Assembly: GCA_017591395.1 (NCBI GenBank)
Contig: WEDG01002489.1
Coordinates: forward strand, 62,001 to 126,000
DNA length: 64,000 nucleotides
Source of the DNA: Schistocephalus solidus
Taxonomy: Eukaryota; Platyhelminthes; Cestoda; Diphyllobothriidea; Diphyllobothriidae
Direction: 5' to 3'
Shown here piece by piece: positions 25,501 to 38,300 of the stretch. Position 1 is the first letter of the stretch, and the number at the start of each line of letters is the position of its first letter. The notes beneath the pieces were generated by a model. It saw only the letters and a program-made list of their open reading frames with translations, did not search any database and had not been told where the DNA came from. A program made the translations under genes and the position numbers.

Positions 25501-26370
25501 GCTGGCGATAAATGCCACGTTTTTTCTAAAACATATTTTTAAGAAACATATTATGTTTTCGGAATTTTATAGCCGTTTCGGTACTGAAGATGATAAAAGC
25601 AACCTCAAATCAGAAATTTTGCATATACTGGCCAGTCGAATTATGGAACACGAGGATACAAAAACATTGTAACATTTCTTTAACTGTTATTACGTTATTT
25701 TATCCCTCCCATGTACTTTTTAACATTTGTAAAGGTAAAGCAGGACAGGTGTAGCTTAAAAATCCAAAGTCCGCAGTCGGAATTGATTTTACTTTATTAC
25801 AATTTCATTTCTTAAACTGCAAATGATAAACTCTACGGTAGTTTTTGGTAGGTGATAAATAGAATGGTCAATTTTATAATGGCCAAAGCTCAAGGTAGTT
25901 TCTACTTTACCATGATTGTAATCTTAACTGTGACCGATTGGAATATTAGAAATCACTGAAAATCTTAAGCGTAAATTCAATTTGCTTGAAACCGCAGTTA
26001 ACTGGTAAACTCAAACATTAAGATTTTAAACACCAGAAAATAGACAAATCCTATGAAATGCAAACCGCTTTTCTCGAAAAACACCTCACCTGATTTATGA
26101 TGGTATATAATCCTTCACCGATAAATTCAAACATGTTGAATTGCCTGCTTGCAAGCTATAAACAATTTTAACATTTTAGGGCCATTCAAAAGGGACTGGA
26201 CACTACAAACGTAGAGACCCTTGTGTAGGTTTCATATGCATTCTATTTGCATGATTACATTTTCGATTGTTTGGTATTATAATTCAATAATCGTTTAGAT
26301 TTGAACGTAACAACCATTTTACTTCCACAGGAAATCGCTCAAGTATTCATTGAAGGGATTGTTAGCTTGA
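22551..26370 (+). CDS. Micro-exon gene (MEG-like), secreted cysteine-free helical protein, copy B
   Basis: Nine coding exons are seen: 22551-22624, 23193-23264, 23526-23570, 23910-23966, 24561-24602, 25047-25103, 25573-25668, 26180-26224 and 26331-26370 (TGA at 26368). Every junction has AG and GT. All internal exons are multiples of three (72, 45, 57, 42, 57, 96, 45 nt) and all splice in phase 2, so any could be skipped without a frameshift. The join gives 175 residues. Residues 1 to about 22 (MKFSFFTIMAAFFAAYHVTEA) form a signal peptide; the mature part has no cysteine, is rich in K/E/L and looks amphipathic-helical (for example LKSEILHILASRIMEHED in exon 7). The start is chosen because an acceptor (tgcag, 22541-22545) lies just upstream and the signal sequence begins there. 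Symmetric micro-exons behind a signal exon are the hallmark of flatworm MEGs. I do not recognise the protein family, and function is unknown. A paralog at 2.2-6.3 kb supports the exon set independently. Confidence 0.75.
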
Positions 26371-26633
26371 TCGCGCATCAAATAAGGTATGCTTTGCAGT
26401 ACAACTTAACGCATTATAAAGGAATGAGGTGAAAAGTGCCAAACTGGTTTTAAAAATAACAGATGAATACTTAATATCCTCCAACTTCATTTGAAGAAAC
26501 AATAGTTTAGTTTTAATGCAGAAATCGTATTTCAGTTAAAATATTCTACAAAAAACAATAAGTTTGCTTTTTCCTAAAAATATGACTGTCTTTTATGTCC
26601 CTCATAAACGTTATCTTTTTGTTCATTTTTCAG

Positions 26634-26695
26634 GGTTTGCGGGGAAATTTGGTTATGGTTATTAATTTTCTTTTTGTTTTGTTGGCAAAATAAAG
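26634..26695 (+). other. Conserved block downstream of copy B, possible alternative 3' exon
   Basis: An acceptor (ttcatttttcag) is followed by sequence matching 6553-6616. Two readings are possible. One gives FAGKFGYGY then stop, with AATAAA close behind. The other continues from an alternative frame of exon 9 (EIAQVFIEGIVSLIAHQI, donor gtatgc at 26387) into a hydrophobic tail (WLWLLIFFLF). Family MEGs are known for alternative splicing; which reading is used cannot be decided here. Confidence 0.35.
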
Positions 26696-29309
26696 GTGAT
26701 TGGGTTAAAATACGAGTTTTGAATGTTAAGAAATACATTTAAAATATACAGATAATGAATTCTAAAAAAGTGAAACATCGCGGCGAAAAATTGGCCAGGA
26801 GTCATGGGAAAAATTTATTGAAAATTTTGTAATGATATGTTTATCATTTATTTGTCCAATACACAGATTTTGTGATACTCTAGATACAGAATATTATCGG
26901 CTTGCTTATAGGTATTTAATCTCAAACATTCGACTGATTATTTTTGAGCAGTTTATTTGGTAACCACAATTAATAATAAGGAGGGAAGATGAAATCACAA
27001 ACAGGGTCGGAATGTTTATTACTGAATTAATCATTAAAGATAGCCAACCATACTGATAATTAGGCTTGGGTGGTCCTTGGTTCACCATAGAAGTGGTTTC
27101 AAACCACTGTTACTCTGATAGGGCGTCTGATATAATGATATAAAACCAGATAGCCCAGGATTCGAAGTCCAGATTTTGCAGGTGTGAAGTTTATATGCGT
27201 TTAAGTATAGTAAGATTTATCTCAAAATGACTGCTTAATTGCAATGATTCCTATCCTCATTTCCTTTGCATGTATAAACTTCGAAATTATCACGATGTTC
27301 CTCTTTTTAATGCACGCTGAATAAAAAGGAAACACTGATCATTTATAAGAACGTGTAGTGAAAGTATAGACGAGCAAATGTATCTTCAGAAGAGAATCAA
27401 TTAATCACGTAAAATGGCTAGTGCATTTCAGTGATAACATTCACTTCAAGAAAGCTTCGTAAAATGTGTGACAGAATATCTGTTCGTCGGTGTATGCAAA
27501 CAATTAACATGCATAATGTAAGAAACTTGCTAATACTAAAGTATCGAGCTAGAACTTGGAAGTGAGCAAACATTGCTCGCTACTGTTAGTATTGTCAGTG
27601 CTTTACTGACCGTTATTATTTTGAATTTTGTTTCTGCTAACTACACGATAAGTTTATTCATTCTATTACACAGTGTGTCTTAAAGATAATCTATTTATAA
27701 TGAAACCCAAAGACAGTCTTTAAGGAAAACGTAGCAACCCATATCCGTTTTTTGCTGCAGCATGAAGCATCCTGCATTTTAGCAGCTATTATTGATGTAA
27801 TAGTAACCTAAAAAGTCAATATTTATAATTATTGGGAAGAAAAACCAATAAAGTTGCAAACATGATCCTTGGCTTAGCGTCAGTTATTACGCAGTCTCAT
27901 AACTTCGGCCTGAATACCTTTTTGAACTTGTGAGAGCTTATACCTAAACGAACAGATAATACCAATAAAATCTAGTCATTTCATTTCACCCAACGGAGCA
28001 GGTTGTGCTATTATCTTCAAACGATTTTACGAATACACTAATCATGTTGGTGAAATGAGTTGTGTAAGAACGCTTTGACTCCCTACTATCGCGTGCTTTC
28101 CGATTGTTATCTCTTTATGAGTTCAGCAAGGTCATATTTCAGCAAGGACGCAAATATATCCAAGGATCAATAATCAATCATTTAGCTATTTATTAATGAC
28201 GATGATGATGGTGGTGATAAAACACATCCTTGGGAATTGGCAGTGAAAGCACTGAACACAAACAACGCGCATACGGACGGATGCTTTGTCCACCCAGCTT
28301 GTATGCTTAAAGGAAATTTCTGAGCATGTGTACATAAAAAAGTGTTTTAATTAATCACCAAGCAGTAGAATATATTGGACACAGTAAAAACCATGAAAAT
28401 TACCTAACACGTACGACACAAGCCTGCTGGCTTCAAGTATTCATGAAAACCACGCAAAATGGACCTATCGTCCTTTCCAACAGAATGTGCTCTTCTTTTA
28501 GCTGTCAATTAAATAATCACTGAGGATTTTCGAACATACATATTCAATTGATTCATACATCACACGTCATACTGAGGTGAATGTAGATATAAAAATGTCG
28601 GGGAAGAAAGGAAACGATAGGCAATTGAAAGAGGATGCTTACTTATTGTAGTCTCTTACCACAGATATTCTGGACAATTACTGGTTTAAGATTTCCTAAA
28701 ATGGTTTTAACACATTTCTTGTATGCCTGACGCCAGCTTGGGTAACTGGTGTGGAAGGTTTTTAGAATAGAGTTCCTTACCTTCCAAATGCACTTGCTGA
28801 CTTCTGTACATGCAACATACGTAACTGCAGGTTTATCACGCCAAAGTTAAAGCAGAAAGTCTACAATGAAAGAATATTCTAAACATCGTGCTAATTACGT
28901 TAAAATATTGCCCTCCATTTTCCACATAGAAAAATGTGTAAGCAAGTAAAAGTATCACAAAATATATTCAATAAATCTACATTTAATAATCAATCTCTCA
29001 GCTGAATTCTTGCAATGCCTCTGATGTTAATGAATTAAAAATCAATCAGCGGGCGTAAATGTTCACTCCTCCATTACGGGGCATCGCTGAAACCTGATGC
29101 TGATTGACCATATTCATCTGTGGAAATGTCGTTGAACTGAAAAATACGAATTCCATGACAATTTCAACTGCGGTTTGGCCCCTCTGTGAGCTACTACACT
29201 AGAACTTAAGACAATGATGACTTTTATGTCCACCTATTGGCGACACGGCAATTGGAACCGCCGGCAATGCATGTGACTTTGCACCCAATTGTGGGGAACG
29301 TACGCAATG

Positions 29310-29500
29310 GATTAACATAGGTATAAGGTTATCTTAAGAAATGGGGTAGGGTAAGATTTAGCGTTATGGTAAGGAGTATGATAAGGGTTAACGTTTGGGT
29401 CCGTGTTAAATGTAGCGCTTAGGTCTCGGATTGGGCTAGGGTTCAGATTAAATTTGAAGTTTAGTTAAAATGTTATAATTAGTGTTAGGGATAAGCCATG
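29310..29500 (+). repeat. Degenerate TTAGGG-like tract
   Basis: About 190 bases rich in GGGTTA/GGTAAG/GGCTAGGGTT variants, following a GC-rich leader (29230-29310). Confidence 0.45.
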
Positions 29501-30378
29501 TGAGTTTTAACCGTTCCTGAGTATTATCATAAAGCAACCTATGTTAAGTGGGCTGGGATTTTCTATTCCCGTGTTTTGGTTAGGCAACCATGCAAGTCAT
29601 CCTTACCAAAATAAATGTGCAAACTAATCCAGGCTGCAATACAATTGCCAATTTTCAGAAGTGGAGCTGGTTGCCATATGGTAAGGTTTTCTTGTCGTTT
29701 ATTCAGAAAATGCCACAGATGCATCCACTAATTACCCGTGTTCGCACAACAGGATAGCATACCACTGTTTGCAAATACGTCAGTAGGTACGGTGTGGTAA
29801 TTAAAGTTACCTGTGGCATTCTATTTGCTCCGGTGCTCTGACAGAACCTACCATCTGGGGCATTTACCCGTGACCTTTTCTTAACCGTAACGAATAGCGA
29901 TTAACGGATCTACCGCCGCCAATTCCACATTTCAAAGTTAGTCTTTGAGGCAAGTGAGCTAAAGCGAAGGCTGTCTAGACCATCGGGAGACTGGAATGGA
30001 CATTTAAACAGAAGCTGCATAGTAAGCAGGAAATGAGTAAAACCTTGCATAAAGATAAATAACAGAAGTAAAATTTAACGCTGTAAATGCACGGATTTCA
30101 ATTAAAATATTTATAGCAAATTTCGGAAAGCACAAAAATAAATTACGATGAAAGGGTTTCCCCTGTGCATGCACATTAACCTATGAGGTAATTTGAAAAG
30201 TACATAAAAACACCTCAGTTTGCCGTTAGCTGTCAAGTTGTACTTTTGCACTAAAAACAGAGATTTTCTTTGTTGCAATGAACTTGGATCGATTTACTGT
30301 AGTTTTCTTAAAATTTCGGACAGAATATTTTGATAAAGCTTACAAATATTTGAAATTCAGCGATTCGTATGCTAAGAG

Positions 30379-30504
30379 ATATGCAATGAGATAAATAAAC
30401 TATTTATAGTTTGTTTTAATAAAAACATCAAACGAAAACGCATATGCAATGAGATAAATAAACTATTTATTCTTTGTTTAAATAAAAACATCAAACGAAA
30501 ACGT
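30379..30504 (+). repeat. Two-copy tandem repeat, 63-bp unit
   Basis: Units 30379-30441 and 30442-30504 begin ATATGCAATGAGATAAATAA and end CATCAAACGAAAACG; they differ at only a few bases. The copies are adjacent, with no spacer. Confidence 0.85.
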
Positions 30505-33500
30505 TTTTTTATGTAATTACACCAAATATTATTAGATAAGGGTATACCAGCCAAACCAATTTATGGCAGTGGCCTTCGTTTTACTTACAAAAAGTTTCTA
30601 GTCACTACTTCCGCCTTTAAAGTGTGCATTCGTCTAGATTTTGACATCCAAGTCATTTTGTCTTTTAGATTTGCTGTAAAATATTCCCTCTTTGTGTCAA
30701 TTTATGGTGTTACCTGAATGTGACACCTAAAGTAGAATAATCTCGTGGTTTTTAGAAATTTGTAGTTGCTCCTTTACAGAAAGTGCAATTTCCAATTTTT
30801 TATGATTTTGAAGACTCAGCCATGGATTATTTTAAATCATTTTCACGTTATCTTCTCTGAATGTAAAAGAGTCTTCTGGTACCCAAATAATACTAAAGTG
30901 CACAAAAATCACGCAATTTTCTATACAAGGAATAATTGTTCGTCACAAAAAAATGTTCTACAGGATGTTCTTTGTTAACCCCAAAACGTTTTATATTTCA
31001 GACAGGGAAGAGTACGACATATTCTCACAAATTAAGTGCAAAAATCAGAATATCAGTATCACCAATTTTTGTGTACTATTTGGGGAAAAATTAGAAAAGT
31101 AATGCAGCCATCTCCAACCAGTAACTCTATTAAGTACTTAATATGATATTTTGCTTAAAATGAGCTGTCAAGGGGTTCATGCAAAATAAAAGATGCCAAT
31201 GGGTACCAATTGTCTTCAATCTCCCTTGCCTGCTTAGCAGTTGTAAGACTCAATAAGCAATACTCTTTAAACTATGGGATTTTGGATTAGTTTAGTCCAT
31301 ACTAAGTGAAGTTTATAGGCAGAATTTTAGTAAGCTGAATCTTCTGGTTTCAAAAAATATGTAAGACTTCCAACTCATAAATACATCACATTTGCAGTGC
31401 GATAAACCAGATATATAAAACAACAGGTCAAAATAACCGGTTAACTGTATGTTTGCTTTTATTTTAGATTGAGAGTCAGGTTATGCTGATTAAATTTTAA
31501 CGTTTCATTTTATAAAAGAACTAAATCAATGATAATGCCTCATTTCTGCGTTTAAGCGGACACTATGTGGTGTACCTATTTTTTTAAAACGGACCTGGGC
31601 ATTTGTCATGAAACGTGTTTTAAAACGTACTGTGATGACCAAAAAAGATGTCCAGTTTTGATCGCGTCAACGATCAAGCCGCATTCTACGGATAAACCTT
31701 AACTGCCTAGAGAGCTGTCGATATTGTTATTGGTTGATAACCTGTACTCAAATAGATGCTTAATAATTACCTTGCTACGGGATTGCTTAGACCTAATGAC
31801 CAAAATTGTAAGGATGACAACTGTTCTAACTCTCAACAGCAAATGTGTCTCATGGAGAACCTTCTTGTCTATACTATCATTTTCTAGCTTAAAGTCTCAT
31901 ATAAACCTTTCGAAAAGCCAAAATTTTTATCTTTTTGTCTAACATTCAAACACAAAATGTGAACAACAAATATCTTCTTTAATATTTAAGCTATATTCTT
32001 TTTAAGATTTAGGAGATAAACAAAATACAGCAGCTCTTAGAAGGTAAGACTGAATAGCACATAAATGTCATTCTTTATGTGCGGTCACCATTGCACCGAC
32101 TCAAATGAATGATGTGATTTAAAGTTAAAAGTGCACGAATCGCCTCACATTCTGTGATCGCATGCAAGTGTGACCAAAATAGGAGTGCTCAGTCCTCAGA
32201 AACCTGTGAGTGTGTGTTTGCATTAAAGGCATGAACTACAGTGGCATGTATCTGTCAATTACGACTGACCTCTTAGTCCGTCAGCTGAAACCGCACAGGT
32301 GCAAGATGTCGGATCATTGACTGAAGCGCCCTTTAACCCTATAACCCTCTGACTCTAAATGCGACTAATGTCGGCTCATCCATGTCGGTCACGGCTCGTC
32401 GATCACCCAATAGAAGCGAGGAGGCGTATAGTGTATCCATGCACTTCTATACGTCTGTATGCTAAAATTTGAAATACATTTGATTCTACGGTAGACAGTC
32501 CATGTTATAAGCAATGTTTAAGATTTGATAGAAATTAATTTCGTTAATAGAAGAGCTCTTTATTCTTTTTCAATTTAAATTAACGTTCAAATGTCTTACG
32601 CTAGTTTTGAATTTCATACCACATAATATAACCTTTGTCAAAATTATATCCTATAAAGTGTGAAGATATACTAAGGACCAGATAGCGTGTCTATTTCATA
32701 TTGTAGATAAAGCAAAACATACCCGAATAGACAGATAGACAATTTAATTTGAAGACAAGAATTCAAAAAGCAATAATCATCTCCAGTTAAAGAATAGAAT
32801 AAAATTATTTTAATCGCCGTTCGATCGATCACAAATATAATAAGTTACCCAAACATCTCATGTCATTCCAAAATGCTTTCCAATTTCGCAAATTAATTAT
32901 TTGTAAGAACCAGTAGATGGCCTTAATACACTGGCATACCAAAGTTGAATCTGTTGATTATCATCATTTTCTCTTATCTGAATCATTCTTTGATGCATCA
33001 GAATTTAAAAACAGGATCGAAATTTGAAACCAGGAATAGGGATTCACTTGTTGCCAAGTAAACCGCAGGGTGGCTACAGAACACATAAGAAGCCTAAGCC
33101 AACGCATCTCAAGGCGAAATGAAGCATCAGTCACACGATTGTCATTTCCTCTTTGAAAGATTGATGATTTCGCATTTGGTTTCCCGCATAGCTGGTATGG
33201 GTGATTTAGCCTCTTAAACTTTGTACAACCAATATAATTATATCCAGTCTTAGATTTAGACTAATATTTTAACCCTGGCAAATTTGTTTTAATAACGGGA
33301 ACATTTGACCGAGTTAACTATCAAATGACGCACAAATTCTACGCAGCAAATATTTCGAAATACGGCCTTTTTATAAGCAGGACACTAACAGTGCAATATT
33401 TTATGTCGATGTGCGAAAAGACACACAACCTTTAACATTTAGTCTCTCTTTTTGGGTAATCTTTTTATGCATAGGTTGAAGAATATCCCATTATGTTGTT

Positions 33501-35218
33501 AAAAATACAATTCCAACTTTTCCATTCTAAAATGATCACTTGAACAGTAAATAAACCTTTTTAACGCAAGTACACTTCGGATATCTTACGTTCCTAATAT
33601 TTGCTTTGTCGACGTCGTTTTCTGTGTCTGTGGTATCAGATTTCCAACGTTTCAGGAAACTCAATGCTATGGCAAACCCGCGAGAGTAAAATTATTTAAA
33701 CTGATTAACGGTATTTGGGTTGGGTGAGCATCTTTTTGAAACCGCGTCTACCCATTTTGCTGCGCATTTATGATTCTCACTAAACCTTAAGAAGGTGTAA
33801 TGGGATCAGGCTAGAGTTTTATATGGATGAAGAAGAACTGCACCATAGCGCATTTTACTATATCAGCTGTAAGACGTAAACCATCGCAACACCCGTCACT
33901 ATACGACTCTCTGGTTCTAATGTGTTTTGGTTTTAAAGATTTAGTTTTGTTTAGAAGACAAATGTTTACCCATCTGTCAATGTAAAGTCAAACTGTTCAG
34001 CTTAATGCCAAATAATCAAACTGAATTTCTTATGTTTTTTGGCAATACTAAATGTTTAACACTTAAGAGCCTTTTTAAAATTTAACTTTATTTAGTCATG
34101 CATATAACATCAGATATTTGATATGTTACAATAAATCACCATGCAAACTTACGAGGCTCTCATTAACAATTATTTATTCTACTACTATGCATTCCATAAC
34201 ATTACTTTTAATTAATCTCTAAGGTTCCTGTGGGCCTGCTCAGTTGTATCCTTTAAAATGTGATAATGAGCACACTTGGTGTATTTTTGGGGAATAAAAA
34301 TATACTGATTTCATTTCAAAAAAAGAGATCATGATTTTATTTTGCACATATGGAAATATATCTTAAAGTAAGGAAACGTATTTTGAAAAGGAATATTTCC
34401 ATGAGTGCCCCACTATGTTGTTAGTGTTTTTGCACATCGCTTTTCTCAAATCTTTGAAGTTTGTTCCATGAGGAAGCCTCAGTGTGAGTCAAACTTTGAA
34501 AATTTACAAATAATTCTCCTATATTGCATTTGACTAGAAGCTACTTGTGTTGATAATTATCAGGGCATGCGTTTCCATGCACGGTGGAAAGACATGCGAA
34601 ATAAAACATTCATTTCACTTTCATATTATAGCTTAACTAGACTGCCAACGTAGACACCGTTAAAAGTTAAAAGCGTCCTGTGAGAATTCCGAATATTCTT
34701 GTATATTAGTACCTTAATACGTTTACCATTTCATTGGGATTAAGGCATTTAGTGATAACAACCATTTGTTAAAGGAAGCCACCTATAGCATTATCGACCT
34801 TTATACATATTGTTTGGAAATAGTCTAATATATGCAATACAAACGGGATAAATTGCGTATTGTTTTTTATTTTCTTACGTCTGTTTCCATGACGGTTTGC
34901 ATTCTTTGTCAACAAACAAGCTCTCCGCCAATTAAGAAGCGTTCGCTTTATTAAAAGAATTATTCAAACTCGTCTTCTTATTGACCGTTGAAACCAATTT
35001 TATTATCTTTAAGTATTTACGAAACCGTAAACAGTAATTTTTTTAAAAGAGATCTGATCTGCAAGAAGGATAAAGTACAAAATCAGGTATTCGAATAAAC
35101 AAACTCCATTTTGCCACAACCATTGATACACAATTTCATGAAAGTGCCATATAAAAAACGAGTTTATGTATTTTATACAAGCTTTCTCCGACGACGATGA
35201 ACATATTATAAATTTCAG

Positions 35219-35309
35219 CTATTACGATAATGAAATTAAGGATCCGCAAATTCGAAGCGAATTCACTAAGCGCTTTGCCTATCGTTTGACGTTTTATATG
35301 AATTTAAAA
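35219..35309 (+). pseudogene. Isolated exon-7-like fragment of the micro-exon family
   Basis: Acceptor aatttcag and donor gtaagg flank 91 nt that read, after one base, as a 30-residue helix (IRSEFTKRFAYRLTFYMN in its second half). This aligns with exon 7 of copy B (LKSEILHILASRIMEHED) and of copy A (GKSETLKEVAKRILNHKG). The 91-nt length breaks the phase-2 symmetry by one base, and no convincing neighbouring exons were found within several kb. It is most likely a relic of a third family member. Confidence 0.4.
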
Positions 35310-38300
35310 GTAAGGCTATCAGACAGTTATGTAGTTATAGAATTATTTGCCAAACGTTAAACCAGCTTTCCTAATACGAAATACGAAATTTTGTTTGTTC
35401 AATATTTCGAATGCCATAACGCACTTTTAAGATGGGAAATTCTATACATCTTGTATTTTGAATAGATAATGATATCGTTTTAATGGAAAAGCAGTGGTTT
35501 ATGATATATGGACATCAAACGATAATCTAATGAATATTATCTGGAGGTTTGTGGGGCACAGAATCAATGTATATTTCCTGATTTTGTTTGGGAAAGTAAC
35601 ATCAGAAGCAGGATGGGGAAAATTGTACATTTTGAATATAAAATAATGATTTTCAGTCACGTACTCAAAAAGAACTCATCGTCCATGTGGAACGTACGCC
35701 ATCCTTCAATTATTTGTCATTTTTTAAATGAACCTTAAGACAATCATGGTAATGAGCTAAAAGTATGCTTTTTCCTCGGTCTTGGGTAAAATATCGTTTA
35801 AAAATATTTCTCTCTTTTACCGTTAAAAAAATGAGCGTCACTTCTCTTTGTTGGGCAAAATTAACATTCTCGACGATGCAGTTTTTTAAATGGCATTGAT
35901 GGAATGTGCAAGCTGCGTACAAAAAACATTTAGAATAGTAAAATAAATTATTCTCTTAAATTATTAAACTGAACTGTTGCTTTATGAAATAATTAAGGCC
36001 TGCTATCTGTGCCTAACGTTGCCATTCTCACTAACTGTGTTTACTTGTATACTGGATCTCTAGATTGCATTTTTAACGCAGTGCCAGTACGCAGGCTAAA
36101 GATTTTATTTCACATGGCCAGTGATGGCAACATCTTTTTGAAAGCAGGTAAAGTTGAAACGCGGTACGTTTGAGCCATTATTCTATAGTTCACGCAACAG
36201 ACGAGTGTCAAAATAAAACATATTGTATAGAATCACTGCTGACAATGTGCACATCTCTTAACACCATTTTTATCCATTTTGGTAGAAATATGTTTTAGAA
36301 GAATAAAGCAAAGTTTTTTAATCATAAATTTGGCTTATGGTACCTTGCTCACCCTATTGCTTTTACTTTACTATGATATAAATGTGTTATATATGTCTGC
36401 ATTTATAGTTTATATCCACTGAATTTTTCGGCAGCAGCAGGGCATTAGGGCCGATTTCTATAAGGTTTGTCATTGAAGCGATTAAGGTTTTTGGTGCTGT
36501 TGAATTTTGCAATATTAAACCAGCTATTGAGAGTGAATTCTTTCATTTATGTAATTAACAATGGTGAAGTTGTGAGTGACTACTTTCCTGTTGCTATATT
36601 ACGCAAGAAATACAAAGTCCATCATTAAATTACTACAAACAGTTATTCTTATCCACATGGCAGATCTTCGGTCATCACCTGTTGGCTGCAATAATACACG
36701 ATACGGTCTATAGGATTTTTAATTCCTAGGCAAATATTATAAGCTTAAGTTAAAAACATTCATTTCCTGTTGCAATTAACCGGCTCAATTTAACATCGTT
36801 TAGGTTTCTCAGCACTTCCCTATGAACTCTAGATTATAGGTCCTAGGGGTTAGTGCCAATTCCTGAATATGTGCTTAGAGATGCTAAACTCTTTCATCTG
36901 AAAATTAAGGAGAGGTAAGATGAATCTCTGGGAAGGGGGAAGAGCCTGTCAGCATTTTTCTAGTTTTTTCATGGTGGGGCGGCAGATAATATGGGAGAAA
37001 TGGGGCATTTAACCAGTGAGATACATTTTGCATAAATGTAGTTAAAAGTGAGAAATAGAGCAAAAGCGCTGACTGGCAAACAGAGCACCTGGTCAACGAA
37101 GTTTCACTGGTTTGAAGCTTTTAGCTTTAATAAGGCTCCTGCGCAAGCGTACTTTGTGAAGGAATTCTTTTCTACCTCCCACAAAGTCAAAGAAGCGACA
37201 AGAATATCTGCCCTGCCCAACCTCAGCGGTTCATGGAAAAAGCGCAAGAACCGACATTCATGCGTTAAATGCGGGTAAATACAAAATGAACAATATAATT
37301 CTGAAGCAACGAGATGTCCAAAGAACTAAAAAGGAAACGTTTTGTTTAGTAAGGTTTGGCTAAAGACTGCCTTTTAAATGTACACTGTGGTCCAAGAAAA
37401 TGGATGAAGGTAGAATAAACGGACAGTAAGATCTATTCAAACGATAATCAATTACGATAATTAAACGGAACGTACAAAATGATTTTTAGTCGACTACGGC
37501 AGGATACATTTAGGTAGTCTTGCAAAATGCGCAAATTTAAACTGACATGGCTTACTTGGCCAAATACACGAAAATATTCGCAAGACAATGAAAAAAGGCT
37601 CTTTTGTCAAACGGGTAAAGAATAAGGATAAGCTTAAGTAAAACTCGCAAAGGCGTCAAAGATAACAACAAGGGCGATGGGCTCGAAAAACTGTTAATGG
37701 ATGGAATCAATGGATGACAGTAGTAACGTTTACAGGCCTTCAAACTAAGAAAATCAAACAGCTTCACCTTTTGTACTTAAGATCGTAAGAACTTATTCAT
37801 GCTTACCATCTCAATTAAAGTTTCAACTAGTTCAAAAGTCGTAAAGAGATGATTGCGTGATTATTTGCTGACCTGCGTTAATGGTCAATATCGCATCTTG
37901 AAAATTAATTAGTTCTGTTTCGCCATGAACATTTTCAGAAAAGCCGGTCTTAGGTATGACCGCGGCCAAAACGGAAACAAAATTTGTTGAAAGCAGTAAT
38001 TTAATGGCCAGAGTTCAGAGCGTGTGCAGGAGATCTGGATATTACATTATGACCATGAACAGCACTTGTATGTATTCTGAATGATCATGAGTGATTTGAA
38101 TTAAACGTTGGCATGAATTCCATGTTGCATCGAAAATCGTTTCGCATAATGTGCTGATGACTTTATAAAATAGGCTCAGTAAACGAATTTCGACAAAGGT
38201 TTCTGAGTTCTATTCGCTTAGTTTTAGTTATCCTTATTAAGTGAAAAGATGGGAGCGTAGACTTTTATCTGATTAAAGAGCTCTTAGTAAACGTTTTGGT

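Larger units (their letters stand above)
27000..35160. other. Long AT-rich intergenic region
   Basis: Apart from the TTAGGG-like tract and the 63-bp duplication, no exon pairs, RNA genes or transposon motifs were recognised. Scattered short ORFs appear random. Confidence 0.5.

Noticed and set aside
33640..33690. Exon-3-like peptide (KLNAMANPRE) after an AG
   Set aside because: Short, with a weak donor, and nucleotide similarity to the family exon is not convincing.
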